From Phycisphaerales bacterium (GTDB lineage Bacteria; Planctomycetota; Phycisphaerae; Tepidisphaerales; Tepidisphaeraceae), in the NCBI GenBank assembly GCA_025361735.1, contig JANYKD010000552.1, positions 1 to 36,853 on the forward strand: DNA of 36,853 nt. The letters run 5' to 3'. Position 1 is the first letter of the stretch. Every line of letters begins with the position of its first letter. The notes under the pieces were generated by a model. That model was not told the origin of the DNA. It ran no database searches and saw only the letters and a list, made by a program, of their open reading frames with translations. Position numbers and translations under genes: made by a program. Below are positions 1-10,986 of the stretch, one piece after another.

Positions 1-603
1 GACCGTATCCGCGGCCGCCTGGGCCATGACCGTATTGAAATCGGTCGGGCCGTAGAAATCGCAGACGGCCTGTACGCGGTCCGACTGATCTTCGTTGCCG
101 CCGATCGGGGCAAACGCCTTGGTCCCGCCGGCCGTGCCGAGCAGCGCCACGAGATGCCCGCCGGCCGAGTCGCCACCGATGCCGATGTGCTCCGCGTCCA
201 GGTTGTACTTCCTGGCATTGGCCCGCAGGAAACGGATGGCCGCCTGGCAGTCCTGGATCTGCGCGGGGAACAGGGCCTTGTTGCTGAACCGGTACTCGAC
301 GCTCGCGGCCGCGTAGCCGTGCGGCAGCAGGAACGCGAGCCCGCACCCGGCCTTGCTGCCGCCGCGCCAGCCGCCGCCGTGTATCCACACGACCAGCGGG
401 AGGGGCTTGTCGCTCGGCTTTTCGGGCAGATAGAGGTCAAGCGTCTGCGCCGGGTCGCCATCCGGGACATACTGAATGTTTCGCTCGACCCGCACCCCCG
501 GTGGCGAGGCCGGTTGCTTGGGCTGCTGTGCCTGGCTCGGTGCCGCAAGGAACAACGTCGAGCAGACGATCACGAAAAGGGGCGTCAAAAATCGCGGTCG
601 CAT
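1..603 (-). CDS. Secreted alpha/beta hydrolase (esterase/lipase, HSL/BD-FAE type), 3' end outside window
   Basis: The minus frame is open from an ATG at 603 to the left edge (201 codons, no stop), so the C-terminus is missing. The N-terminus is a classic signal peptide: basic start (MRPRF), hydrophobic core, and a likely cut after APSQAQ near residue 26. The mature part has the oxyanion-hole motif HGGGW (about residues 82-86) and the nucleophile elbow GDSAGGH (about 150-156), which define the hormone-sensitive-lipase-like carboxylesterase group. The catalytic Asp and His would lie beyond the edge. Family knowledge: planctomycetes carry many such secreted enzymes, often acetyl-xylan or feruloyl esterases acting on plant or algal polysaccharide. 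The exact substrate is not readable. It stands alone, with about 600 bp of apparently non-coding DNA behind its start. Confidence 0.85.
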   Translation of the reverse strand, partial: MRPRFLTPLFVIVCSTLFLAAPSQAQQPKQPASPPGVRVERNIQYVPDGDPAQTLDLYLPEKPSDKPLPLVVWIHGGGWRGGSKAGCGLAFLLPHGYAAASVEYRFSNKALFPAQIQDCQAAIRFLRANARKYNLDAEHIGIGGDSAGGHLVALLGTAGGTKAFAPIGGNEDQSDRVQAVCDFYGPTDFNTVMAQAAADTV

Positions 604-1201
604 GTGTGACTCCGGTGTTACTCCGACCAGTGGATCTGTTTTCCTCGCGCATCGCGGGATGACGGAAGGAAATGATACATCTAATAATCAGACTGTCCAA
701 AGTCCGACGGCAGTGAGAGGAAAGGCGGTGCGATCGAGGCGGGCCGTGCAGATCCATCGTCGCACGGTATCACCCGGTGTGTCGCCGCGGAGCGGCGACA
801 GTAGTTCGTTCGATGACGCTCACTATTCTCAACGCCGTCTCGTTTGAACTGCGACATTCTCTTGCGGCGACTCAATTGCGCGTGCGGCCCCTCCGGTATT
901 GATCGCCCGGTCTCATCAGTTTGGTGATGGCGGCGACCGGCGCGGCGATTAAACTGTGAAGAACAATTGGAAATATGGATCCGCAGCAGGCGAGTACCAC
1001 CTATTACGGGTACGGCTTGGCCTCCAATTCAACGTCGGGAAGCCACCGGTGCATTCCTGCCTTGTAATAGACCTTCCTGGCCCAATAATCGGGAGTCTAC
1101 GGGATCATCGTTACCCGTAAATCTCCCTCAGCCAATTTGGGTTTGATGGTTTTGCGTCCCGGAGACACGATATCCCGGGGGGCACGATCATTGATTCAAT
1201 T
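604..1201. other. Intergenic region without recognisable gene
   Basis: About 600 bp between the hydrolase start and the broken toxin gene. Short overlapping reading frames occur on both strands, but none shows a family motif, a credible ribosome binding site or domain-like composition. The stretch next to 603 must hold the promoter of the minus-strand hydrolase, but I see no confident -35/-10 pair. No tRNA-like fold or strong terminator was noticed. Confidence 0.5.
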
Positions 1202-1558
1202 GTGTTTTCGATATATACTGGAAATGCGATCTTCGTTTGGGACGACTGGAACCGCGAGCACATCGCCCGTCATGGCGTAACGCCTGAAGAGGCAGAGGAG
1301 ATTATTGGAGGCGCGGCCGCGCCATTCCCATGAGAAGAAGGCGACGGAAAGTACCTTGTCTGGGGTAAGACCAACGCCGGTCGGTATCTCCAGGTCATTT
1401 TCGCGTATCGGCCGCACGATGAGGTCGATCACGAGTCCCTGTCGCTGGAAGAGCTTATGGACCTTTCTAACGGCGCTGCGATCCCCATTGTGTACGTTGT
1501 CCACGCCATGCCCCTGACACCCACAATGCTTCGCCGCTACCGGCGACTTCGGAGGTAA
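1202..1558 (+). pseudogene. BrnT-like toxin gene interrupted by an in-frame TGA
   Basis: Read in one frame, this stretch gives a BrnT-type sequence: FVWDDWNREHIARHGVTPEE, then AEEIIGGAAAPFP, a TGA at 1331-1333, then GDGKYLVWGKTNAGRYLQV and a C-terminal part ending in MLRRYRRLRR before TAA at 1556-1558. The W-D..N..KHGV-like start and the G(R/K)T.AGR core are hallmarks of BrnT RNase toxins of the RelE fold. Similarity continues in the same frame on both sides of the TGA, so a single base change (for example CGA to TGA) is the simplest explanation. The start is uncertain; GTG at 1202 is a guess. The gene ends 2 bp before the RHH antitoxin ATG, the usual toxin-first brnTA order. A sequencing error or stop-codon readthrough remains possible. 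Confidence 0.65.
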
Positions 1559-1560
1559 AC

Positions 1561-1875
1561 ATGAACACCACCAAACCCAAGACGTTCTTCCAGATGACCC
1601 CGGCCGAGCGCGATGCCGATGTGCGCCGCTACGACAAGGGCGTGGACTTCGCTAAGACTCGCCCGCTCTCAGCCAAAGGGCGGTTGCTCTGGGAACGGGC
1701 GAAGCGCGGCCGCCCGGCCAAACCACCTGGGGAAAAGTCTTCGCGGGTACTCATTACTCTCGAGCCCGCCCTGCTCAAGCAGGCCGATCGGCTCGCCCGG
1801 TCACAGGGCCTGAGCCGCTCAGAGTTGATCGCCCGGGGTATCCGCTCGGTCATCGCAGCGACCGGGGCGATGTAG
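1561..1875 (+). CDS. BrnA-like ribbon-helix-helix antitoxin
   Basis: This 104-residue protein follows the broken BrnT-like gene after 2 bp, with GGAGG at 1551-1555 as a well-placed ribosome binding site. The N-terminal half is basic and hydrophilic. The C-terminal half (about residues 58-98) has the ribbon-helix-helix pattern: strand SRVLITLEP, helix LLKQADRLARSQG, then SRSELIARGIRSVI. This is the DNA-binding fold of CopG/BrnA antitoxins, which bind their toxin and repress their own promoter. The position directly after a BrnT-like toxin supports a BrnA role. With the toxin apparently interrupted, the antitoxin may be a solitary remnant or may neutralise related toxins elsewhere. Confidence 0.7.
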   Translation: MNTTKPKTFFQMTPAERDADVRRYDKGVDFAKTRPLSAKGRLLWERAKRGRPAKPPGEKSSRVLITLEPALLKQADRLARSQGLSRSELIARGIRSVIAATGAM

Positions 1876-1910
1876 GCGAAATGCGGACAAGTACTTGAAT
1901 GAGATGGGCT

Positions 1911-2165
1911 ATGAAGCTTAAACAGATCACGGCCGAACAGTTTGCGATGGAGACCAGCAAGTTCCTCGGCCACGCCCAGCACGCTCCTCTGGTCGTCCGA
2001 TCAGACCATGGCCCCGCACTGGTGATTCGCGCGGTGTCCGATGATGACCTCGCGGACGAATTGCTCGCGGCCAATCCGCGCTTCCACGCATCGATCCGCC
2101 GCGCCCGCCGCAACCGAGTGGCCGGGAAGGGTATTCCCTTGCGGCAGGTTCGCGAGTTGCTCTGA
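1911..2165 (+). CDS. Phd/YefM-like antitoxin
   Basis: An 84-residue protein starting at the MKLKQITAEQF methionine; a start 12 bp upstream is also open. Residues 5-45 follow the Phd/YefM pattern: a strand, a helix (EQFAMETSKFLGHAQ), then HAPLVVRSDHGPALVIRAVS, corresponding to the family's '..PvvItrhGkpvavlv' core. The C-terminal third is very basic (SIRRARRNRVAGKG), as in toxin-binding tails. Such antitoxins bind operator DNA as dimers and neutralise a downstream toxin. An ATG overlaps its stop (TGATG at 2163-2167), the usual coupling to a toxin, but that frame runs into the convergent SUKH gene and resembles no toxin, so the partner looks lost or truncated. Confidence 0.55.
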   Translation: MKLKQITAEQFAMETSKFLGHAQHAPLVVRSDHGPALVIRAVSDDDLADELLAANPRFHASIRRARRNRVAGKGIPLRQVRELL

Positions 2166-2198
2166 TGTTTAAGCTGATTGTGCGCTCTGCTGGCAGTG

Positions 2199-2945
2199 TC
2201 ATCTGCCTGGTGGCCACATGCCGGACCTGCCATCGATTGAACGGAGAATCAGCGTGCCCTCGTCGTCGTTTGACCAGAATGATCGGCCCACACCATCGCA
2301 TTCCCACACCGTTCTCGCGAGACTGGCAAGCGACTCGGGGCTGTCGGTCTTGAGCCACCAGTCTGCCTGGCGCTCGCCGGACCAGATTAAGATACGCTGG
2401 TCCAGTCTCTGGAAGCGGTACTGCCGATCCGCGGGCCATCCTTGAGAATCGAGGACTCTCTTGAACTCGCGCGACAAGAATTCCATCGCTGCGGTGGAAA
2501 TCGCTGAGTGTTGGGCCTGGATCACCGGGACGCCCTTCAACACTCTCGCAAAGTCCCACATGCAGCAGTAGACGTAATCGGAGAAGCGATCCGTACATCG
2601 AATCCAGGTGTCTTCGGCGTAGTCGTAGTCCACAAGCACTGGCGGATCGTCGCTGGAATTCAGGCGTATCGCCCACCTGCAAACGCCTTGGTTCTCTCGG
2701 CGAAAGACCAGGAACTTTGACCGTTCACCACTCCCAAGTTTGTCGCGCGGAACAGGTGGATCGGCGTTGCTGTACTCCTCCAGCAATTCGCACGCATCGG
2801 CCAGTGAATACCACTCCCGCACCGACGCTGGCAGCGGCCGCCCGATTCGCCGCTCAACCTCAGCCAATTCCTCAATTGCGCCGGGCGATACGTGCGGTGT
2901 GACGCCGATCAATTCAAGACTTTTGCGGTGGTATCGTGGGACCAT
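2199..2945 (-). CDS. SMI1/KNR4 (SUKH) family protein
   Basis: A 248-residue soluble protein. Its N-terminal half has the SUKH signature: EELAEVERRIGRPLPASVRE (about residues 25-44) followed by WYSLADACELLEEY, and a region with VDYDYAEDTWIRCTDRFSDY near residue 107. SUKH domains occur as immunity proteins of polymorphic toxin systems and as stand-alone regulators; no cognate nuclease toxin is visible next to it. The second half (SDDPPVL onward, then RQADWWLKTDS) may be a divergent second unit. It lies 21 bp after the gcvP stop on the same strand, with GAGGGG just before the ATG, so it may be read through from gcvP. It converges on the Phd-like antitoxin region. No signal peptide or membrane segment. 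Confidence 0.65.
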   Translation of the reverse strand: MVPRYHRKSLELIGVTPHVSPGAIEELAEVERRIGRPLPASVREWYSLADACELLEEYSNADPPVPRDKLGSGERSKFLVFRRENQGVCRWAIRLNSSDDPPVLVDYDYAEDTWIRCTDRFSDYVYCCMWDFARVLKGVPVIQAQHSAISTAAMEFLSREFKRVLDSQGWPADRQYRFQRLDQRILIWSGERQADWWLKTDSPESLASLARTVWECDGVGRSFWSNDDEGTLILRSIDGRSGMWPPGR

Positions 2946-2966
2946 ATTCCCCTCAATTGCAAAGAC

Positions 2967-5975
<3,009 letters not shown>

Positions 5976-6042
5976 TCCATCCGGCCGTTCGCCCCGACAT
6001 GCACCCTACACAGACGCCCCGATTTGGCGTAGATTGCCCCCC

Positions 6043-7146
6043 ATGTCTTCTCTGAGCTATGAGAGTTCGGGCGTGAATTACGACGTGCTGGATGCCTTCA
6101 AGCGGGCGTGCCAGAAGGCGGCCGGCACCACCACGGGCGCATTGGCGGCGCACGGCCTGTCCGAGCCGGCCGGTATTCGCGGCGATTCGGCCTACCTGCT
6201 GGAGACGCCCACGGAGTATCTGGCCCACGTCGAGGAGGGCCTGGGCACCAAGAACCTCGTCGCCGACGCCATGCTGCAACTCACCGGCCGCAGCTTCTAT
6301 CGCAACATCGGCATCGACACCGTCGCCACCATCGTCAACGACCTGGCCAGTTGCGGCGCTCTGCCCGTCAGCGTCGCCATGCACGCGGCCGTCGGCGATG
6401 CTTCGTTCTTTTCCCACGTCGCCCGCACCGCCGACCTTGCCGATGGATTCGCCGAAGGTTGTCGCCAGGCCAACGCCGTCTGGGGCGGCGGCGAAACCCC
6501 GGCGCTTAAGGGCATCGTCAACCCCGACGCCATCGTCCTCGCCGGCTCAGCTGTCGGCCGGATCCATCCCAAGTCCAACCGCATTGTCGGCGATGTGCAT
6601 GAGGGCGACGCCATCATCTTTCTCGCTTCCTCCGGCGTGCAGACCAATGGCCTGACGCTCTGCCGGAAGATCGCCGACAATCTGCCGCAAGGCTATCTGA
6701 CCAAGATGGCCGACGGCCGGATGTACGGCGAAGCCCTGCTTGATGCGTCAGTGGTCTACGTCCGCTTCGTTGCCGCCTGCCAGAAGGCTGGCCTGAAACT
6801 GAACTACGCCTCCCACATCACCGGCCATGGCTGGCGCAAGCTCATGCGTCTGGCCGAGCCGTTCGTCTATCGCATCACCCACGTTCCCGCCGCGCACCCC
6901 GTCTTTGGTTTCATCGCCCAGCACGGCCCCGTCGACACCCGCGAGATGTACGCCACGTACAACATGGGCATCGGCTTCGCCGCGTATGTTGATCCCAAAG
7001 ACGCCGCCTCCTGCGTGGAGTTGGCGACGTGCGAAGGCTACACCGCCAGCATTGGCGGCGTCGTGAAGAAGCAGGGGGGGCGAAAGGCCGTCGAGATCGA
7101 GCCGCTGGGGATGACGTTTGAGGGGGAGACGCTGCAGGTACGCTGA
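6043..7146 (+). CDS. purM: Phosphoribosylformylglycinamidine cyclo-ligase (AIR synthetase)
   Basis: A 367-residue protein of the PurM ATP-grasp-like fold (AIRS), catalysing ATP-dependent ring closure of FGAM to AIR, step five of purine synthesis. Visible marks: the N-terminal YESSGVNYD (family Y..SGVd), the helix LASCGALPVSVAMHAAVG, the ATP/FGAM motif VWGGGETPALKGIV, and ASSGVQTNGLTLCRKI, matching the family's 'SsGlHsNGysLvRk'. The C-terminal part has HITGHGWRKLMRL, where the family has HITGGGl..N, and YNMGIGFAAYV, where it has fNmGiGm. ATG at 6043 is preferred over an in-frame TTG at 6034. Its length is slightly above the usual 345. Divergent from gcvP by 67 bp, so the two promoters must overlap; both genes touch one-carbon and purine metabolism. 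HGWRKL instead of GGGL.EN is a moderate divergence, and a PurM paralogue cannot be excluded. Confidence 0.85.
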   Translation: MSSLSYESSGVNYDVLDAFKRACQKAAGTTTGALAAHGLSEPAGIRGDSAYLLETPTEYLAHVEEGLGTKNLVADAMLQLTGRSFYRNIGIDTVATIVNDLASCGALPVSVAMHAAVGDASFFSHVARTADLADGFAEGCRQANAVWGGGETPALKGIVNPDAIVLAGSAVGRIHPKSNRIVGDVHEGDAIIFLASSGVQTNGLTLCRKIADNLPQGYLTKMADGRMYGEALLDASVVYVRFVAACQKAGLKLNYASHITGHGWRKLMRLAEPFVYRITHVPAAHPVFGFIAQHGPVDTREMYATYNMGIGFAAYVDPKDAASCVELATCEGYTASIGGVVKKQGGRKAVEIEPLGMTFEGETLQVR

Positions 7147-7156
7147 GTTGGTGTTC

Positions 7157-8569
7157 TCACCGTCGCTTGGCGAAGCCCGTCCCCAAGTCCGTCTTGTCAC
7201 GTCGGTAACGGTCGCGGAGCAGCACGGGGCTGGAGCCGTTGGCGATTTTCGCGATGAGGCCGGTCTTGGTGTCGACGACGTACAGGCCTTTAACGCTGGC
7301 GTCTTCGAGGATGGCCAGAGATGAGTTGGGGATGAAAGCGAAATCGCCGAATTCATGGCTGTCGAAAACGGGGACGATGTGGAGGTTGGGGTTGAGGTGG
7401 AATGTCCGCGTGCCGTTGCGGTCAGACCAGGTGCCGCCGCGGGTGATGGTGGCGTAATTACTGGAAAGCGCGTTCCATGTAGCAAGTTCGACGTTGTCCT
7501 GGGTATCGATGTAGTTGTTCTGGTAAAGCACGGGACGATAGCAGTTCGGGCTGATGGGTTCGTAAAGATCGCTCAGGGCGAACTCGCCGGAGTCCTTGGC
7601 GTCAGTAATGGCACGGCTGGACAGGTCGATTTGTTTGTTTGCAAAACGCAGGTGCGTACCGGCCGGGTTCCACGTCGGACCCGGTTCGCGGCAGTCATAC
7701 TCATGTTGGATGGGAAGTGGAGTGTCGACGCCGGTGTTCAGATCGTAGAGGTGAGGCTCGACGATTGCCGTGTACGGGTCCTTACGCCCGCAGTCGGCGA
7801 GATAGGCGACGCGGTCGTGGGCGGGGTTGAGTTCGACGGGGTTCATGGGAGCCCCACTGCGGGGGTCGGTGAGTTTCGCGGAGATGAGGGTTACGCGGCC
7901 GGCTTTGGTGTGGTAGAGATTGGGTCCATCGCGAAAGAGGGCGGCCGAGAGATCGGGCCACAGGAGGTAGCCGTCGAGGCGGTGGGGAACCAGCGTCTTG
8001 GTGTGTTGGCCGGAGGGTTCGCACTGTACAAGATGGCCGGATGGCGACTCGATGTAGACGATGTTCTCGTGGCAGTCTTGCGCCCAGGGGGCATCGGGAG
8101 TGAAGGTGGCGCCATCGTGGGTGGGACGGCCTGAGGCGAAGTAATAGACCGGTGAGATGATGGCATACGAGAGGAGATTGCCGACGATGCAGCCGACGAC
8201 GACGCGACGAAGGGGAAGGCCGGCTTTCTTGGCGGCGACCACCTCGACGAGCCCTTCGAGGATGATGCTGGCGAGGAAATACGCGGCGTAGCGGGCGAGC
8301 GTGTACCAGAATGCGGCGGCGAACCAGTGGCCGAGGTCGGTGTTGCGGATGAACAGGTGCGGCCGGGCGAGCATGAGGTAGGCGAGCGGCAGGCAGGCTA
8401 CGGCCGAGAGAACATTGGCCGCGCTGACGGTGGCGAGACGGAGCCGGACTCTGAAAAGGATGCGGAAGACGGTCCACTCGATGAGGCTGACGACCGCCAG
8501 CGGCAGCAGGAAGAATCCGAGGCCAATAAGGAGAAAGCCTTCGCCGGTGATGCCGTTGGCAAGGACCAT
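7157..8569 (-). CDS. Membrane protein with C-terminal propeller-like extracytoplasmic domain
   Basis: A 470-residue protein that I do not recognise. The first ~165 residues hold about four to five hydrophobic helices (GFLLIGLGFFLLPLAVVSLI; VSAANVLSAVACLPLAYLML; FAAAFWYTLARYAAYFLASI; VVVGCIVGNLLSYAIISPVY). The remaining ~300 residues are soluble, with repeated strand patterns such as NIVYIESPSGHLVQCEPSG, RVAYLADCGR, THLRFANKQIDL, GTRTFHLNPN and KGLYVVDTKTGLIAKI. These resemble the blades of TolB/WD40-like propellers that report stored values. A membrane anchor carrying an external propeller fits sensing or scaffolding, but this is inference. It converges on purM with 10 bp between stops. Cysteines (CHEN, QCEPSG, DCGR, YDCRE) in the tail could form disulfides. 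Confidence 0.7.
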   Translation of the reverse strand: MVLANGITGEGFLLIGLGFFLLPLAVVSLIEWTVFRILFRVRLRLATVSAANVLSAVACLPLAYLMLARPHLFIRNTDLGHWFAAAFWYTLARYAAYFLASIILEGLVEVVAAKKAGLPLRRVVVGCIVGNLLSYAIISPVYYFASGRPTHDGATFTPDAPWAQDCHENIVYIESPSGHLVQCEPSGQHTKTLVPHRLDGYLLWPDLSAALFRDGPNLYHTKAGRVTLISAKLTDPRSGAPMNPVELNPAHDRVAYLADCGRKDPYTAIVEPHLYDLNTGVDTPLPIQHEYDCREPGPTWNPAGTHLRFANKQIDLSSRAITDAKDSGEFALSDLYEPISPNCYRPVLYQNNYIDTQDNVELATWNALSSNYATITRGGTWSDRNGTRTFHLNPNLHIVPVFDSHEFGDFAFIPNSSLAILEDASVKGLYVVDTKTGLIAKIANGSSPVLLRDRYRRDKTDLGTGFAKRR

Positions 8570-8680
8570 GAGGGAAGCGATTGTACTCGATCACCATTTT
8601 CTTCACATGATTGCGAAAACCGAGTTGATGGATACGCAAATGAGTTGACCTTGTCGAGCCGAATTCGTATCGTCTTGTAC

Positions 8681-8914
8681 ATGGCTTTGACTGTTGAACA
8701 GATTGCCGAAGAAGCATTGGCGCTGCCCAGCGAGGCGCGGGCTTTGTTGGCCGATCGGTTGGTTGAGAGCCTTGATCCGGCCGATGATGGTCACATCCGA
8801 CAGTTGTGGATCGAGGAAATCCGCCGCCGCCGCGACGAGGTTCGCAGTGGCCGGGTGAAGACCATTCCGGGTGACGAGGCTCTGGCATTTGCGCGCAGGA
8901 CCGCGGGGCGATGA
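8681..8914 (+). CDS. Addiction module antitoxin (TIGR02574-type)
   Basis: A 77-residue acidic, helical protein of the 'putative addiction module component' family: MALTVEQIAEEALALPSEAR then ALLADRLVESLDP, followed by IRQLWIEEIRRRRDEV and GDEALAFARRTAG. The N-terminal helix and the LP.eeRa.LadrLleSld motif are diagnostic. ATG 8681 is chosen because the upstream extension in this frame is antisense to the membrane protein and lacks family similarity. The stop overlaps the toxin start (ATGA at 8911-8914), indicating translational coupling. It neutralises the RelE/ParE toxin by wrapping around it and probably represses the shared promoter in the 111-bp gap upstream. Confidence 0.88.
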   Translation: MALTVEQIAEEALALPSEARALLADRLVESLDPADDGHIRQLWIEEIRRRRDEVRSGRVKTIPGDEALAFARRTAGR

Positions 8915-9213
8915 GATACGAGTTTCACGCGGATGCTCTGGCCGAATACGTCGAGGCGGCTGAGTATTACGCCGACTGCCAGCCGGGACTGGAACTCCGA
9001 TTCATGGATAGCGTGGAGTCTGTGATCGGGCAGATTCTCGAAGCACCCGCCCGATGGCCGATCATCGAAGACGACGTGCGGCGTTGTCTCACGCGAGTGT
9101 TTCCATATGCCATCGTGTACACGATCGAGCCCGAGTACGTGCTGATTCTGGCCGTGATGCACTGCCATCGCGAACCGGGCTACTGGCGGCGCCGCGTCAA
9201 ACGACGGGATTAG
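8911..9213 (+). CDS. RelE/ParE family toxin
   Basis: A 100-residue protein with the RelE/ParE fold pattern: MRYEFHADALAEYVEAAEYY (strand plus helix with paired A/E residues), RFMDSVESVIGQILEAPARW (second helix, ending in the typical 'P..w'), then IEDDVRRCLTRVFPYAIVYT and VLILAVMHCHREPGYWRRRV. The R..L..FPY.i.Y and v.H..R.P.YW.. motifs are standard for ParE-like toxins in this type of module. The start overlaps the antitoxin stop by 4 bp. Intact length and motifs suggest a working module, unlike the broken BrnT-like pair at 1.2-1.9 kb. The target (ribosome-bound mRNA or gyrase) cannot be told from sequence. Confidence 0.88.
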   Translation: MRYEFHADALAEYVEAAEYYADCQPGLELRFMDSVESVIGQILEAPARWPIIEDDVRRCLTRVFPYAIVYTIEPEYVLILAVMHCHREPGYWRRRVKRRD

Positions 9214-9371
9214 GCCGGCCATTACTGTGCCATCGGTGCGGCCGGCGGATCGTCCGTCGCAGGATCGCAAGTCGGCCCATTGGCCACGGTGCGAGGAAGT
9301 CCACCTTGGGCACGCGAATCGACGTGACAGACCATATGTAAAGGAATCCCGCACCCTCTGAGGTAATCAAA

Positions 9372-10910
9372 ATGGCCAACTCGATCATGCGTCGCACGTA
9401 CTCGTGCCTGCCCGCGTTTCTGCTGTTCCTCGCCGTGTGGATCCCGAACGCCGCGCACGCGGCCGACGCGCCGCCTGCCTTCGACGGCGAGCCGAGCGTC
9501 TGGCACGACGGGTTCGTCCGTTACGATTTCGCGATGGACGAAACAACGCTTGCCATCACGCCCTTCAAGGCGCCGGGCGCCGAAGGCTTCGGCGTCCGCG
9601 ACCCGGCCAAGGGGCAGCGACGCTGCATCATCATTGCGCCAAAGACGGCCGCCCCCGGCAACCCCTGGTCGTGGCGCGGCTGCTACTGGGACCACCAGCC
9701 CCAGACGGAAGTCGAGCTCCTCAAACGCGGTTTTCACATCGCCTATATCTCCGCGAATGCCACGTTGAAACCGGGCAAGGAATGGGATGCGTGGTATGCC
9801 TTCCTCACCGAGAAACATGGCCTGTCGAAGAAGCCCGCCTTCATCGGCATGAGCCGTGGCGGCGAATATGCCTACACCTGGGCCACAAGCCATCCTGACA
9901 GCGTTTCCTGCATCTATGCCGACAACCCCGGTGGCAATCGCGAGATGATCGCGCGCCTCGGCGACCTGGCCCGGAACGACGTGCCGTTGCTTCACGTCTG
10001 CGGCAGCATCGATCCGCTCCTGGGGAGAGTCTCGACGGTCATCGAAACGATCTACCCGCAGTTTGGCGGCCGGGTTTCTGTGATGGTCAAGGAAGGCGGC
10101 GGCCATCATCCACACAGCCTGCGCGACCCCACGCCGATTGCCGACTTCATCGTGCAGAGCGTCCAGGCTCCGGCGAGCGCGTCGCCGGCATTCGCCGGCG
10201 ATAAATTCACGAAGTCGGCGTTCTATGGCACAGCAAGCGCGTACCGCGGCTATCCCAAGGAAGGGACCTATATCACCTGTCGCGGGCCGCTGTTTACGGA
10301 GTGCAACTACCGCTATGCGTTCGATCTGGCCGGCGTCGAGGGGACGATCAATGTCATCGTTCCGCAAGTGGTGGCGCCGGGCTCGCCCTGGGTGTTCCGG
10401 GCCGATTTTGTCAGTCGGGACGCGGCCGTTGATCTGGCACTGCTGGCCAAGGGATTTCACATTGTCACCGGCCCGGTTCCGTACAATGCCGACGGCCCGC
10501 AGCGGCCGCACTGGGACGCCGTCTACAAGCATCTGGTCGACAACGGGTTTTCCAGGAAGCCCGTGATGGAAGGCGCCGGCGCCGCGGCCGGCGAAGCCTA
10601 CGCCTGGGCCATTGCGAATCCGGAGAAGGTGGCCTGCATCTACGGCGAGAATCCCGTCATGAGCAGTCATATGTCCAAGGCGTCACTGCTCGATAACCTG
10701 GCGGCGCTGTCCAAGGCGGGCGTGCCCCTGCTGCACGTTTGCGGCGGCCTCGACCCCCAGTTGAACGACAACACCCGTGTCGTTGAGAAACGCTACAAGG
10801 ATCTCGGCGGGCCGATCACCGTCATCGTCAACGAAGGACAGGGTCACTTCCCCACGGCACCGGCGGACGTGAAACCCGTGGTGGACTTCGTCACGCAGCA
10901 TGCGAAGTGA
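9372..10910 (+). CDS. Secreted tandem alpha/beta hydrolase, second domain lacking the nucleophile
   Basis: A 512-residue protein with a signal peptide ending near NAAHAADA (residue 30) and a GAGGT ribosome binding site before ATG 9372. Two homologous halves follow (about residues 40-275 and 285-510). Paired segments are KPAFIGMSRGGEYAYTWA with KPVMEGAGAAAGEAYAWA, LLHVCGSIDP with LLHVCGGLDP, and EGGGHHPHS with EGQGHFPTA. The first half has a full Ser-Asp-His set (Ser161 in GMSRGG, Asp in SIDP, His in GGHH). In the second half the serine column is Gly, while Asp and His remain, so it is probably a non-catalytic domain used for binding or folding. The fold resembles secreted esterases and peptidases of planctomycetes. 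The substrate is unknown. It stands alone between the addiction module and a convergent gene. Confidence 0.8.
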   Translation: MANSIMRRTYSCLPAFLLFLAVWIPNAAHAADAPPAFDGEPSVWHDGFVRYDFAMDETTLAITPFKAPGAEGFGVRDPAKGQRRCIIIAPKTAAPGNPWSWRGCYWDHQPQTEVELLKRGFHIAYISANATLKPGKEWDAWYAFLTEKHGLSKKPAFIGMSRGGEYAYTWATSHPDSVSCIYADNPGGNREMIARLGDLARNDVPLLHVCGSIDPLLGRVSTVIETIYPQFGGRVSVMVKEGGGHHPHSLRDPTPIADFIVQSVQAPASASPAFAGDKFTKSAFYGTASAYRGYPKEGTYITCRGPLFTECNYRYAFDLAGVEGTINVIVPQVVAPGSPWVFRADFVSRDAAVDLALLAKGFHIVTGPVPYNADGPQRPHWDAVYKHLVDNGFSRKPVMEGAGAAAGEAYAWAIANPEKVACIYGENPVMSSHMSKASLLDNLAALSKAGVPLLHVCGGLDPQLNDNTRVVEKRYKDLGGPITVIVNEGQGHFPTAPADVKPVVDFVTQHAK

Positions 10911-10986
10911 ATGAGCGGCCGCGTGCCTACTGCACTCCGGTCGTGATGCGGGAATGAATGATGAGTTTCGTGTCGCGCGCCAGCGA

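Noticed and set aside
2199-2945. SUKH protein as immunity gene of a polymorphic toxin
   Set aside because: No toxin, RHS tip or secretion signal is next to it; the RHS gene is 31 kb away.
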